A stretch of DNA of 64,000 nucleotides, taken from contig NZ_JBDWXV010000020.1 of the NCBI RefSeq assembly GCF_039982735.1, forward strand, positions 140,063 through 204,062, in the 5' to 3' direction. Below, in pieces: positions 43,316 to 52,424 of this stretch (position 1 is its first letter; every line of letters starts with the position of its first letter). Position numbers and translations under genes: made by a program. The notes under the pieces are model-generated. The model did not search any database and had not been told where the DNA came from. It was given only the letters and a program-made list of their open reading frames with translations. Source of the DNA: Saccharospirillum sp039982735. Lineage in GTDB: Bacteria; Pseudomonadota; Gammaproteobacteria; Pseudomonadales; Natronospirillaceae.

Positions 43316-44515
43316 ATGACCAGTAACGCAGGCAACCGCGGGGTGATTTATCAGGGCCCCGGTAAAGTTTCCATCGAATCCATCGCCTTTCCCGAACTTG
43401 CCCTGGGCAGTCGCCGTTGCGACCATGGCGTGATTCTGAAGGTGCTGACCACCAACATTTGCGGCTCCGACCAGCACATGGTGCGCGGCCGCACCACCGC
43501 TCAGCCAGGCCTGGTGCTCGGCCATGAAATCACCGGTGAGATCATCGAATGTGGCCGGGATGTCGAGTTCCTGAAAGCGGGCGACATCGTCTCGGTGCCA
43601 TTCAACATTGCCTGCGGCCGTTGCCGCAATTGCAAGGAAGGCCGCACCGGCATCTGCCTGAACGTGAACCCGGCTCGTCCCGGCGCCGCTTACGGCTATG
43701 TTGATATGGGTGGCTGGGTCGGTGGCCAGGCGGAATACGTCATGGTGCCTTACGCCGACTTCAACCTGCTCAAGTTCCCGGACCGCGACCAGGCCAAAGA
43801 GAAAATCCAGGACCTGACCCTGCTGTCAGACATATTCCCCACCGGTTTCCACGGTTGTGTGACGGCGGGCGTCGGCCCGGGTTCTACGGTTTACATCGCC
43901 GGTGCTGGCCCTGTGGGGCTGGCAGCCGCAGCGAGTGCTCGCTTGCTGGGCGCCGCCTGTGTGATCGTCGGCGACATGATCGATGAACGCCTCGACCAGG
44001 CGCGCAGCTTTGGCTGCGAAGTCATCGACCTGAAACAGGATGCCGAGCTGCCCGACATGCTTGAGCAAATTCTGGGTGAACCGGAAGTCGACTGCTTTGT
44101 CGATTGCGTGGGTTTTGAAGCGCATGCCTGTGGTCACAACCACGCTCATGAGCAGCCAGCGACAGTGCTGAACTCCGCGATGAGTGTCACCCGCGCCGGT
44201 GGCCAGATTGGGATTCCCGGCCTGTACGTGACCGATGACCCGGGTGCTGCCGAAGAGGCGGCTCAGAAAGGGGCGCTGAGCATGCGTTTCGGATTGGGCT
44301 GGGCGAAATCCCACTCCTTCCACACCGGGCAATGCCCGGTGATGAAATACCACCGCTCCCTGATGCAAGCGATTCTGTTCGACCGGGTGCACATTGCCAA
44401 AGCGGTCAATGTGCAGATGATCAACCTGGATCAGGCCCCCAAAGGCTATGCCGATTTCGACGGCGGCGCCGCGAAGAAATTCGTGATCGACCCGCACGGG
44501 TCATTCGCGGCCTGA
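43316..44515 (+). CDS. fdhA: Glutathione-independent formaldehyde dehydrogenase (zinc, NAD-linked)
   Basis: 399 residues, the same length as Pseudomonas putida formaldehyde dismutase/dehydrogenase FdhA, which it closely resembles throughout. The catalytic zinc region is TTNICGSDQHMVRGRTTAQ with GHEITGE, the structural zinc site CGRCRNCKEGRTGIC, and the Rossmann motif VYIAGAGPVGLAAAA. It oxidises formaldehyde to formate with tightly bound NAD. The formate dehydrogenase operon downstream on the same strand completes oxidation to CO2. Confidence 0.93.
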   Translation: MTSNAGNRGVIYQGPGKVSIESIAFPELALGSRRCDHGVILKVLTTNICGSDQHMVRGRTTAQPGLVLGHEITGEIIECGRDVEFLKAGDIVSVPFNIACGRCRNCKEGRTGICLNVNPARPGAAYGYVDMGGWVGGQAEYVMVPYADFNLLKFPDRDQAKEKIQDLTLLSDIFPTGFHGCVTAGVGPGSTVYIAGAGPVGLAAAASARLLGAACVIVGDMIDERLDQARSFGCEVIDLKQDAELPDMLEQILGEPEVDCFVDCVGFEAHACGHNHAHEQPATVLNSAMSVTRAGGQIGIPGLYVTDDPGAAEEAAQKGALSMRFGLGWAKSHSFHTGQCPVMKYHRSLMQAILFDRVHIAKAVNVQMINLDQAPKGYADFDGGAAKKFVIDPHGSFAA

Positions 44516-44659
44516 GAATCAGGGTTACCCGTGAATGTGGGCGCAGCGTTGCAACAGACACGCTACAAGCGCCCCTGAACCGGGTGTACACTGGCTTTCA
44601 GTGCCCGTGTGCACCCAGTTTCATGTCCCTGATTCAAATAAAACCACAGGTGACCCTAA

Positions 44660-45175
44660 ATGCTCCAAGCAACACCCTCAGATACGCTTTCCCGGGTAAA
44701 GGCCATTGTGGCCGACCTGAAACACAAGCCCGGCGCTTTGCTACCCATTCTGCACAAGGTGCGCGATACCCTGGGCCACATTCCCGAGCACACCGTTCCG
44801 GTGATTGCCGAGGGCTTACAGATTACCCGCGCAGAAGTGCACGGGGTGATCAGCTTCTACCACGATTTCAACACCCAGCCGATAGGCAACCACCGCCTGC
44901 AAATCTGCCGGGCCGAAGCGTGCCAGGCACGCGGCAGCCGCGAGCTGGAACACTACGCCCGGGAACGCCTGGGCATCGATTACCACCAGACCACCCGCGA
45001 CGGCGAGTTCACGCTGGAACCGGTGTACTGCCTGGGCAATTGCGCGACGGGCCCCTCAGTGCGTATTGGTAACCACATTCACGGCCGCGTCAGCGCCGAA
45101 CGGTTCGATGCCATTATTGACGACGCCATCACCGTACCGCTAGACCCGGAACCGCTGACGGAGGGCGACGCATGA
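44660..45175 (+). CDS. fdsG: NAD-dependent formate dehydrogenase gamma subunit (NuoE-like)
   Basis: 171 residues of the thioredoxin-like 24-kDa NuoE family. The four [2Fe-2S] cysteines are in CRAEACQARG and CLGNCATGP. Its stop overlaps the fdsB start by four bases. It passes electrons between the Mo catalytic subunit and the FMN/NAD subunit of the soluble formate dehydrogenase. Confidence 0.92.
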   Translation: MLQATPSDTLSRVKAIVADLKHKPGALLPILHKVRDTLGHIPEHTVPVIAEGLQITRAEVHGVISFYHDFNTQPIGNHRLQICRAEACQARGSRELEHYARERLGIDYHQTTRDGEFTLEPVYCLGNCATGPSVRIGNHIHGRVSAERFDAIIDDAITVPLDPEPLTEGDA

Positions 45176-46758
45176 CTCGCATTTACGTGCCGCGCGATAC
45201 CACCGCCGTCTCTCTCGGTGCCGACGAAGTGGCCCGGGCTCTATCAACAGCGGCCGATGCACAGGGTGCCGAGATAACGCTGGTGCGCAATGGCTCGCGT
45301 GGCCTGTTCTGGCTGGAAACCCTGGTCGAAGTCGAGACCGACGCCGGGCGAGTCGCCTACGGCCCGGTAATGCCGGAAGACGTGCCGTCACTGATCGAAG
45401 CCGGTCTACTCGAAGGCGGCGCAGGCCATGCCTTGTACCTTGGCCTCACTGAAGACATCCCCTATTTGAAAAACCAGCAGCGGCTCACCTTCGCCCGCGC
45501 TGGCATTACCGACCCGGTTTCAATAGACGATTACCGCGCCCACGGCGGCTTCGAAGGCCTGGTTGCGGCCTTGGCATCTACATCCCAGCAGATTGTGAAT
45601 GAAGTCAAAACCTCCGGCCTGCGTGGCCGGGGCGGGGCCGCCTTCCCGGCGGGCATCAAATGGCAAACCGTGCTAGATGCGAACCCATATACGGAACACA
45701 GCCGCTATTCCGGCCAGAAATTCATCGTCTGCAACGCCGACGAAGGCGATTCCGGCACCTTCGCCGACCGCCTGGTGATGGAAGCCGACCCCTACATGCT
45801 GATTGAAGGCATGGCCATCGCCGGCCTCGCCGTCGGTGCCGAGACCGGCTACATCTACCTGCGCTCCGAATACCCGCTGGCGCACCTTGTGATGAACGAC
45901 GCCATTGCGCGCGCCAAAGCGGCGGGCTACCTGGGCGATAACATCCTGGCATCCGGCAAGGCGTTTCATCTGGAAGTGCGCCTCGGCGCCGGTGCCTACA
46001 TTTGCGGCGAAGAAACTTCCCTGCTCGACAGCCTGGAAGGCAAACGCGGCCAGGTGCGGGTGAAGCCGCCGCTGCCGGCCTTGAAAGGCGCCTTTGGTCA
46101 GCCGACCGTCGTGAACAACGTACTCACACTCGCGGCCATCCCCTTTATTCTGGCCGAAGGCGGCCAGGCCTACGCCAATTACGGCCAGGGCCGTTCACTG
46201 GGTACCTTGCCGTTCCAACTGGCCGGCAACATCGAACGGGGTGGGGTGGTTGAACTGGCCTTTGGCATCACCCTGCGCGAATTGCTGGAAGATTACGGCG
46301 GTGGCACCGCGTCGGGCCGGCCTATGCATGCCGTTCAGGTCGGCGGGCCGCTCGGCGCTTACATGCCCGAAAGCCAGTGGGACACCCCGCTCGATTACGA
46401 AGCCTTTGCCGAAATAGGCGCCGTGGTGGGCCACGGTGGCATCGTCGTGTTCGACGATACCGTCGACATGCTCGAACAGGCCCGCTTCGCCATGGAGTTC
46501 TGCGCGGTTGAATCCTGCGGTAAATGCACGCCCTGCCGCATTGGCTCTACCCGCGGCGTTGAAGTGATAGACCGCATTCGCAACAACGAAAACCGCGATG
46601 CCAACCTGGTACTGCTGCACGACCTGTGCGACACCCTGGAATTCGGTTCCCTGTGCGCCATGGGCGGCATGACCCCCAACCCGGTGCGCAGTGCACTACA
46701 CTACTACCCGGACGACTTTGCCCGAACCACCGCGTCACCGACGACGGAGGAGCACTAA
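45172..46758 (+). CDS. fdsB: NAD-dependent formate dehydrogenase beta subunit (NuoF-like)
   Basis: 528 residues. An N-terminal thioredoxin-like part of about 120 residues precedes the NuoF core with FMN/NADH site LRGRGGAAFPAGIKW and NADEGDSGTFADR, a SLBB domain, and the C-terminal [4Fe-4S] ligands ESCGKCTPCRIGSTRG. It reduces NAD+ with electrons from formate. The gene ends one base before the fdsA start. Confidence 0.93.
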   Translation: MTRIYVPRDTTAVSLGADEVARALSTAADAQGAEITLVRNGSRGLFWLETLVEVETDAGRVAYGPVMPEDVPSLIEAGLLEGGAGHALYLGLTEDIPYLKNQQRLTFARAGITDPVSIDDYRAHGGFEGLVAALASTSQQIVNEVKTSGLRGRGGAAFPAGIKWQTVLDANPYTEHSRYSGQKFIVCNADEGDSGTFADRLVMEADPYMLIEGMAIAGLAVGAETGYIYLRSEYPLAHLVMNDAIARAKAAGYLGDNILASGKAFHLEVRLGAGAYICGEETSLLDSLEGKRGQVRVKPPLPALKGAFGQPTVVNNVLTLAAIPFILAEGGQAYANYGQGRSLGTLPFQLAGNIERGGVVELAFGITLRELLEDYGGGTASGRPMHAVQVGGPLGAYMPESQWDTPLDYEAFAEIGAVVGHGGIVVFDDTVDMLEQARFAMEFCAVESCGKCTPCRIGSTRGVEVIDRIRNNENRDANLVLLHDLCDTLEFGSLCAMGGMTPNPVRSALHYYPDDFARTTASPTTEEH

Positions 46759-46759
46759 C

Positions 46760-49639
46760 ATGCTGCACATCTTCGACCCCAACGCCCGCACCGACCGCGA
46801 CCTGGGTACACCCCCGCCCCCGGTCACGGAAAAAACCGTGCGCCTGAGCATCGACGGCAACGCCATTGCGGTGCCCGAGGGCACCTCGGTATTGCGCGCA
46901 GCCGCCCTGGCCGGCATTCAGATTCCCAAGCTCTGCGCCTCCGATAACCTCGACGCCTTCGGTTCCTGCCGCCTGTGCGCGGTCGAGATTGAAGGGCGGC
47001 GCGGCCTGCCGGCTTCCTGCACCACGCCGGTAGCCGAAGGCATGAGCGTAAACACCCAGACCGACCGCGTCGCCAAACTGCGCCGCAACGTCATGGAACT
47101 GTACATCTCCGACCACCCACTCGATTGCCTGACCTGCCCGGCCAATGGCGACTGCGAACTGCAGGACATGGCTGGCGCCGTCGGCCTGCGCGACGTGCGT
47201 TACGGCTATGAAGGCGAGAACCACCTGGTCGCCGAAAAAGACACCAGCAACCCCTATTTCACCTTCGACCCGAGCAAATGCATCGTCTGTTCGCGCTGCG
47301 TGCGCGCCTGTGAAGAAGTGCAGGGCACTTTCGCGCTGACCATCGACGGCCGGGGCTTCGACTCTACAGTCTCCGCCGGGCAAGACGACGACTTTATGGA
47401 TTCCGAATGCGTCTCCTGCGGTGCCTGCGTGCAAGCCTGCCCAACCGCCACGCTGATGGAAAACTCCGTGATCGAACAGGGCCAGCCGGAACACTCGGTA
47501 GTGACCACCTGCGCCTATTGCGGCGTTGGCTGTTCGTTCAAAGCCGAAATGAAAGGCAACGAACTCATTCGCATGGTGCCGTTCAAGGATGGCCACGCCA
47601 ACCACGGCCATTCCTGCGTGAAAGGCCGCTTCGCCTTCGGCTACGCCACCCACCCGGACCGCCTGACCACGCCGATGATTCGCAACCACATCGACGAGCC
47701 CTGGCAGGAAGCCAGTTGGGACGAAGCCCTGCAATTCGCCGCCGACCGCATTAAAGCCATTCAGGCCAAATACGGGCAAGACAGCGTGGGCGGCATTACC
47801 TCCTCCCGCTGCACCAACGAAGAAGCCTACCTGGTGCAAAAGCTGGTGCGCACCGCCTTTGGCAACAACAACACCGACACCTGCGCCCGGGTGTGCCATT
47901 CGCCCACCGGCTATGGCCTGAAACAGACCCTGGGCGAAAGCGCCGGCACCCAGACCTTTGATTCGGTAATGCAATCCGACGTGATTGTGGTGATAGGCGC
48001 CAACCCGACCGACGCCCACCCGGTGTTTGCCTCCCAACTGCGCCGCCGCCTGCGCCAGGGCGCTCAACTCATTGTGGCCGACCCGCGCCACATCGATTTA
48101 ATGACCACCCCGCATGGCGGCGACGCCCTGCATTTACCACTGCGCCCCGGCACCAACGTCGCGCTGATTAACGCCCTGGCACACGTAGTGGTGAGCGAAG
48201 GGCTCGAAGACCGGCTGTTCATCGCCGAACGCTGCGACCCGGGCGAATATGCTGCCTGGCATGCGTTCATCAGCGACGAACGCCACGCCCCGGAAGCGAC
48301 CGAAAGCACCACCGGCGTACCGGCCGAAAGCGTGCGCGCCGCCGCCCGCCAGTATGCCAACGCCCGCAACGGCGCCATTTATTACGGCCTGGGTGTGACC
48401 GAACACAGCCAGGGTTCCACCATGGTGATGGGCATTGCCAACCTGGCACTCGCCACCGGCAACATTGGCCGCGAAGGCGTGGGCGTGAACCCGCTGCGCG
48501 GCCAGAACAACGTGCAGGGCAGTTGCGACATGGGCAGCTTCCCGCACGAACTGCCGGGCTACCAGCACGTATCCCAAGATGCCCCGCGCAAAGCCTTCGA
48601 AGACGCCTGGGGCGTGACCATCGATAACGAACCGGGCCTGCGCATTCCGAACATGTTCGATGCCGCAATTGATGGCAGCTTCAAAGGCCTGTACGTACAG
48701 GGCGAAGACATCGCCCAGTCCGACCCGAACACCCAGCACGTAGAACGGGCGCTCGGCTCACTGGAATGCCTGATCGTACAAGACCTCTTCCTGAACGAGA
48801 CCGCCAAGTTCGCGCACGTATTGCTGCCGGGCTCTTCCTTCCTGGAAAAAGACGGCACCTTCACCAACGCCGAACGCCGCATCAACCGCGTGCGCAAAGT
48901 GATGCCCGCGCTGGCCGGCAAAGAAGACTGGCAAATCACCCAAGACCTCGCCAATGCCTTGGGTTACGACATGCACTACGACCACCCGGAACAGATCATG
49001 GCCGAGATTGCCAGCCTGACCCCAAGCTTCAAGGGCGTGACCTACCAGAAGCTCGACGAGCTGGGCAGCATTCAGTGGCCCTGCAACGACGAGTACCCGA
49101 ACGGCATGCCGATTATGCACGAGCAGACCTTCCCAATTGGCAAAGGTCGCTTCGTGGTGACCGATTACGTTGCCACCACCGAACGCGCCAACCGCAAGTT
49201 CCCGCTGCTGCTCACCACCGGCCGCATCCTCAGCCAATACAACGTAGGCGCCCAAACCCGACGCACCGACAACCAAAGCTGGCACAACCAGGACTGGCTG
49301 GAACTGCACCCGCACGACGCCGAAGAACGCGGCATCAACGAGGGCGACTGGGTCGGCCTGACCAGCCGCGCCGGCGACACCGTGCTGCAAGCCAAAATCA
49401 GCACCCGCATGCAACCGGGCGTGGTGTACACCACCTTCCACCACCCGGTGAGCGGCGCCAACGTGATTACTACCGACAACTCGGACTGGGCCACCAATTG
49501 CCCTGAGTACAAGGTGACTGCTGTGCAGTGTGAGAAAGTTGCGCAGCCGAGTGCCTGGCAGGAACGGCACCGGGTGCAGCATAAGAAGCAGTGGGGGTTG
49601 TTGAAAACACCTGAAGCTACTGAACCGGTGATGAAGTGA
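46760..49639 (+). CDS. fdsA: NAD-dependent formate dehydrogenase alpha subunit (Mo-bis-MGD)
   Basis: 959 residues from the ATG at 46760 (GGAGG ten bases upstream); a longer frame extension would overlap fdsB. In order: NuoG-like [2Fe-2S] domain with CxxxxCRLCxVE pattern, a His-Cys [4Fe-4S] site, two ferredoxin clusters (CIVCSRCVRAC, CVSCGACVQAC), the CxxCxxxC cluster in CAYCGVGCSF, and the molybdopterin domain. The metal ligand is Cys379 in DTCARVCHSP, so this is a cysteine, not selenocysteine, enzyme. Oxidises formate to CO2. The sulfurtransferase FdsC/FdhD needed for maturation is not in this window. Confidence 0.95.
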   Translation: MLHIFDPNARTDRDLGTPPPPVTEKTVRLSIDGNAIAVPEGTSVLRAAALAGIQIPKLCASDNLDAFGSCRLCAVEIEGRRGLPASCTTPVAEGMSVNTQTDRVAKLRRNVMELYISDHPLDCLTCPANGDCELQDMAGAVGLRDVRYGYEGENHLVAEKDTSNPYFTFDPSKCIVCSRCVRACEEVQGTFALTIDGRGFDSTVSAGQDDDFMDSECVSCGACVQACPTATLMENSVIEQGQPEHSVVTTCAYCGVGCSFKAEMKGNELIRMVPFKDGHANHGHSCVKGRFAFGYATHPDRLTTPMIRNHIDEPWQEASWDEALQFAADRIKAIQAKYGQDSVGGITSSRCTNEEAYLVQKLVRTAFGNNNTDTCARVCHSPTGYGLKQTLGESAGTQTFDSVMQSDVIVVIGANPTDAHPVFASQLRRRLRQGAQLIVADPRHIDLMTTPHGGDALHLPLRPGTNVALINALAHVVVSEGLEDRLFIAERCDPGEYAAWHAFISDERHAPEATESTTGVPAESVRAAARQYANARNGAIYYGLGVTEHSQGSTMVMGIANLALATGNIGREGVGVNPLRGQNNVQGSCDMGSFPHELPGYQHVSQDAPRKAFEDAWGVTIDNEPGLRIPNMFDAAIDGSFKGLYVQGEDIAQSDPNTQHVERALGSLECLIVQDLFLNETAKFAHVLLPGSSFLEKDGTFTNAERRINRVRKVMPALAGKEDWQITQDLANALGYDMHYDHPEQIMAEIASLTPSFKGVTYQKLDELGSIQWPCNDEYPNGMPIMHEQTFPIGKGRFVVTDYVATTERANRKFPLLLTTGRILSQYNVGAQTRRTDNQSWHNQDWLELHPHDAEERGINEGDWVGLTSRAGDTVLQAKISTRMQPGVVYTTFHHPVSGANVITTDNSDWATNCPEYKVTAVQCEKVAQPSAWQERHRVQHKKQWGLLKTPEATEPVMK

Positions 49640-49649
49640 GACCCATGCG

Positions 49650-49862
49650 ATGAGTAGCCAGATCGATACTTTGGTTAAGATGATTAATCAGATTGCTGAT
49701 AATGCGCCCCGGCAGGAAACCCCAGAAGCCACTGCCGAGGCGGTGGCGGGGCATGTGCGGAAGTTTTGGGCTAAGCCGATGAAGGTGGAGGTGAAGGAGT
49801 ATGTGAGGGCCGGTGGGGTTGGGTTGAATGAGGTGGCTGTTGAAGCTGTTAGGCGGTTGTAG
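49650..49862 (+). CDS. fdsD: Formate dehydrogenase delta subunit
   Basis: 70 residues, matching FdsD of soluble NAD-linked formate dehydrogenases: IDTLVKMINQIADNAP, then HVRKFWAKPMKVEVKEYV. Ten bp after fdsA. It is needed for active complex in Ralstonia and Rhodobacter systems. The usual fdsC between fdsA and fdsD is missing here, so fdsC/fdhD must be elsewhere. Confidence 0.88.
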   Translation: MSSQIDTLVKMINQIADNAPRQETPEATAEAVAGHVRKFWAKPMKVEVKEYVRAGGVGLNEVAVEAVRRL

Positions 49863-49887
49863 GCCAACAGACCACCAAAACTAAATG

Positions 49888-49927
49888 CTCCCTCTCCCGC
49901 CATGCGGGAGAGGGCTGGGGAGAGGGG
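49888..49927 (+). repeat. REP-like repeat CTCCCTCTCCC...GGGAGAGGG, second copy
   Basis: Hairpin CCCTCTCCCGC/GCGGGAGAGGG with tail CTGGGGAGAGGG. It differs from the copy at 42604-42642 only in and next to the loop and at one tail base. It stands 25 bp after the fdsD stop. Confidence 0.8.
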
Positions 49928-50004
49928 CCCTTGACCTTGCTTCTTCAGACAAACCACAGACCAAAACCCCTTCGAACCCCATCCCAGCCAGAATCCGCTC
50001 CCAA

Positions 50005-50095
50005 CCGGTACCGTCTTTCGCCCGGGCTTGCAGGGGCATCCTGCCACCCAAGCCCTACCGCAGGCATCCATGCCTGCTGCGAAAGACGGTACCGG
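50005..50095 (-). repeat. Structured three-way-junction repeat, diverged copy 3
   Basis: Perfect 17-bp outer stem (50005-50021 with 50079-50095) enclosing two hairpins: 50024-50055 (GGGCTT...AAGCCC with GCAGG/CCTGC inside) and 50060-50077 (GCAGGCAT/ATGCCTGC). Read on the minus strand it has the same order as copies 1 and 2, with P2 capped by CATGGATG as in copy 1, then a TAGG segment, then P3. The stem sequences are unrelated to those of the other copies, so only architecture and loop bases are shared. Confidence 0.7.
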
Positions 50096-50196
50096 ATGGG
50101 GGCTTTGGTTTTTGGTTGGTTTTGTTGGGGCTAGAGAAAAGCAAAAAGAGATTTTAAGTGAAACCATATCTTGCGGTTGAAGTACAAGTTAGCTTG

Positions 50197-50697
50197 TTAG
50201 GAGGTTGTTGACCTGCTTTTTTCTAACCGGTGTATATCAATTAACTCAGACCTGCATTGTATATCTATATGCAGCCCAATCCATATGCTGGATGTTCCTA
50301 CGATTAAAGAAACCATTGGTCTATTGTAGTAGTTTTTCAACCAAGATTTTGTGTCTATAGATGATGGTGTTGGACTTGGTTCTGGGTGTGTATGCCAATC
50401 ACCCATCCAGCAATTAGTTCCACCACTCTTCTTCCAGTGATCATTGACTTCCATCCCGTGACACTTACTTCGACGTAAGAATTTGTGCCTAGCACTTATG
50501 TCTCCGTCTTTAGGGGTGGTAACTGCAACTAGATGTATACTGCTACCCCTATAGTTACCAATAAGTACTCCACCTGATTCAGGCGACGTAAGACGCATTT
50601 GCTTATAACTATATATGGTTTCTAATACTCTAGGCTCAATAAGTACATGGTGTTCGGGCGTAAACGATACTATTAACTCTTCGAACAAACTGGGCAT
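50197..50697 (-). CDS. cap3: CBASS Cap3-like JAB/JAMM isopeptidase
   Basis: 166 residues of the JAB/MPN fold. The zinc-site residues are visible: Glu40 in SPESGGVLIG, His102 and His104 in GDWHTHPEPSP, and Asp115 in PSSID. In type II CBASS, Cap3 cleaves the bond between the CD-NTase C-terminus and its target, opposing Cap2. The ATG lies inside the cap2 3' end (25-base overlap), and it is the last gene of the four-gene operon. Confidence 0.9.
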   Translation of the reverse strand: MPSLFEELIVSFTPEHHVLIEPRVLETIYSYKQMRLTSPESGGVLIGNYRGSSIHLVAVTTPKDGDISARHKFLRRSKCHGMEVNDHWKKSGGTNCWMGDWHTHPEPSPTPSSIDTKSWLKNYYNRPMVSLIVGTSSIWIGLHIDIQCRSELIDIHRLEKSRSTTS

Positions 50698-52424
50698 GCC
50701 TTTGCTGGTTTAGGATTTTGGTCTTTTGTCTCTAGGACGCAATCATCTAGGTTGAGTTGTCGAAATCGAACAAACCCTGGCTTATGCCTGTCCAGAACAG
50801 ATCGAACTATCAGTCCAGCAGCAGTCATACCTGGTTGAGAAGTAAATGCTTGGTAGCTTTTCCCACATTGGCGATGAAAGGAACTAAGCTCACTAAGGTC
50901 TGCTTTTTTAGAGAATAAGGGGAATCGCTCACTTCCTATCTTACTATTATATAGTGCTACACACGAGTAGCATGAGTACTTTCTATCATCAACTAAGACT
51001 CGTACTGCTTTTCCAAAAGCAGTGACCCACCCATGTACTAACATCGATTTTAGGTCTGATCCACGGTACCACTTTGACAAAAGCAAGGAAAATCTAGAAT
51101 CTCCAGTTGCATCAATAATGATATCCCATCGCTTATTGAGGTCACCTGACGAGAATCTACTATGTTTTGTATCGATTCTAGCACCAGAAAAAACTTTTGA
51201 AAGTTGATGCGCAATTGCTTTACTCTTATTCTCTCCCAAGTAAAAGTTGTCAGAAAGGATGTGTCTACCTAAGTTTTCACTATGGAGTTCATCTGGGTCA
51301 TAAATAGAGAGTCGGCCGCTACCCGAGCCAGCCCCTACTTGAACGAGACTTTGAGCGAGGTACCCACCTATAGTACCTGCACCAATAAGGGCTATTCGGA
51401 GATCCTGTATCGATTCGTTAGGCGTATTTCGACTAGTAATGAAGCTCTCTGTGTGTTTCACTCCAATCAACCTAGTAAAGGCTGCCACATTTTTTGGATC
51501 GATTAAGGTCGGCAATATATCTTTGGGAGACAAAAGGTTTGACTTCTTCTTTCTTTTCCTGGAGGAAGCCTTCTTGTGTCGTTGTATTTTTTTGATTACA
51601 TTTTGAAAATCTAAATATCCTTCCCTATTTAATAATATGTACGCACCAACCACGTCATTAGAGTAGTTGAGCTGAATAAATATCAGTGACTGTGTGCCAC
51701 CATCTGAAATCTTATTAATCAATACCCCAAACGCCTGGCTATCAATTGCCTTCAACCAATCAAAAAATTTCTTCGTAGAATCTATGGGCCAATCAATTGA
51801 AAACGGTACAAATAGCTTCTGACTTAGTTCAATGGTGTATACTGGCGATTCGCGACCGACCTGTGACTTAATGTCAAATGACTTTTCAGTCCAATCTTTA
51901 ATCGATGCTTCGGTGCTTCCAAAGACCGGCTCTTCAATAATATTACCATTTAACATCTGTCGTCTGAAAAATATGCCGACACTAGGGGTGGAGCTAATGA
52001 TATTTGTTTGTATGCAATCTGACATGCTCCAGTAGTTCACGAACTCTTCAGGAATGTCATCTTGAGAATTTCTACTCACCCAATCACTAATTACAGTCTC
52101 GACTCGCTCTATACAAGTAGCGAGTAAGCCACCTATATCAAGGGGGTTCAGGTTTGTTGTCTGCTCATCTAGGAAACATATGTAACCACCGGGCATTAAG
52201 TGTGGTATCAACTGGTCCTTGAATAGTTCTGGCATGTCTAAAACTTTTGCTAATGGCAGATTGCCACTACCTATGTCGATGCGTGAGAATTGAACTTTGA
52301 ATGGACCCTCGGCAGTTGAAATGACTTTATTGAATCGGAAACCTCCGCCTACGACAACCTGCAGGCGGTACCTGTATTGTCTAAATACTTGCTTAACGAT
52401 TTCAGTCTCTTCTGTATTCTGCAC
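50673..52424 (-). CDS. cap2: CBASS Cap2-like E2-E1 fusion (ubiquitin-transfer type)
   Basis: 583 residues. The N-terminal E2-like domain has the probable catalytic Cys83 in PHLMPGGYICFLDE. The C-terminal ThiF/E1 adenylation domain begins IALIGAGTIGGYLAQSLVQVG and includes YDPDELHSENLGRH; possible E1 thioester cysteines lie in YSCYSCVAL or HRQCGKSY, and a CPVC pair sits at the extreme C-terminus. It starts with GTG, whose G is shared with the TAG stop of the CD-NTase gene. It should conjugate the CD-NTase through its C-terminal Gly, priming it for signalling. Confidence 0.9.
   Translation of the reverse strand: MQNTEETEIVKQVFRQYRYRLQVVVGGGFRFNKVISTAEGPFKVQFSRIDIGSGNLPLAKVLDMPELFKDQLIPHLMPGGYICFLDEQTTNLNPLDIGGLLATCIERVETVISDWVSRNSQDDIPEEFVNYWSMSDCIQTNIISSTPSVGIFFRRQMLNGNIIEEPVFGSTEASIKDWTEKSFDIKSQVGRESPVYTIELSQKLFVPFSIDWPIDSTKKFFDWLKAIDSQAFGVLINKISDGGTQSLIFIQLNYSNDVVGAYILLNREGYLDFQNVIKKIQRHKKASSRKRKKKSNLLSPKDILPTLIDPKNVAAFTRLIGVKHTESFITSRNTPNESIQDLRIALIGAGTIGGYLAQSLVQVGAGSGSGRLSIYDPDELHSENLGRHILSDNFYLGENKSKAIAHQLSKVFSGARIDTKHSRFSSGDLNKRWDIIIDATGDSRFSLLLSKWYRGSDLKSMLVHGWVTAFGKAVRVLVDDRKYSCYSCVALYNSKIGSERFPLFSKKADLSELSSFHRQCGKSYQAFTSQPGMTAAGLIVRSVLDRHKPGFVRFRQLNLDDCVLETKDQNPKPAKACPVCSKS

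Larger units (their letters stand above)
49863..50196. other. Repeat-rich boundary between fds operon and CBASS island
   Basis: 334 bp without a gene. It carries the REP-like element at 49888-49927 and the large three-way-junction repeat at 50005-50095. Base composition drops sharply right after this point, so this is the likely edge of the accessory region. No tRNA or direct-repeat attachment site was found. Confidence 0.6.

Noticed and set aside
46547..48091. 514-codon open frame on the minus strand under fdsB/fdsA
   Set aside because: It is the antisense of two certain genes in a high-G+C region, where such frames stay open by codon bias. Its protein is Gly/Ala/His/Val-rich with no domain.
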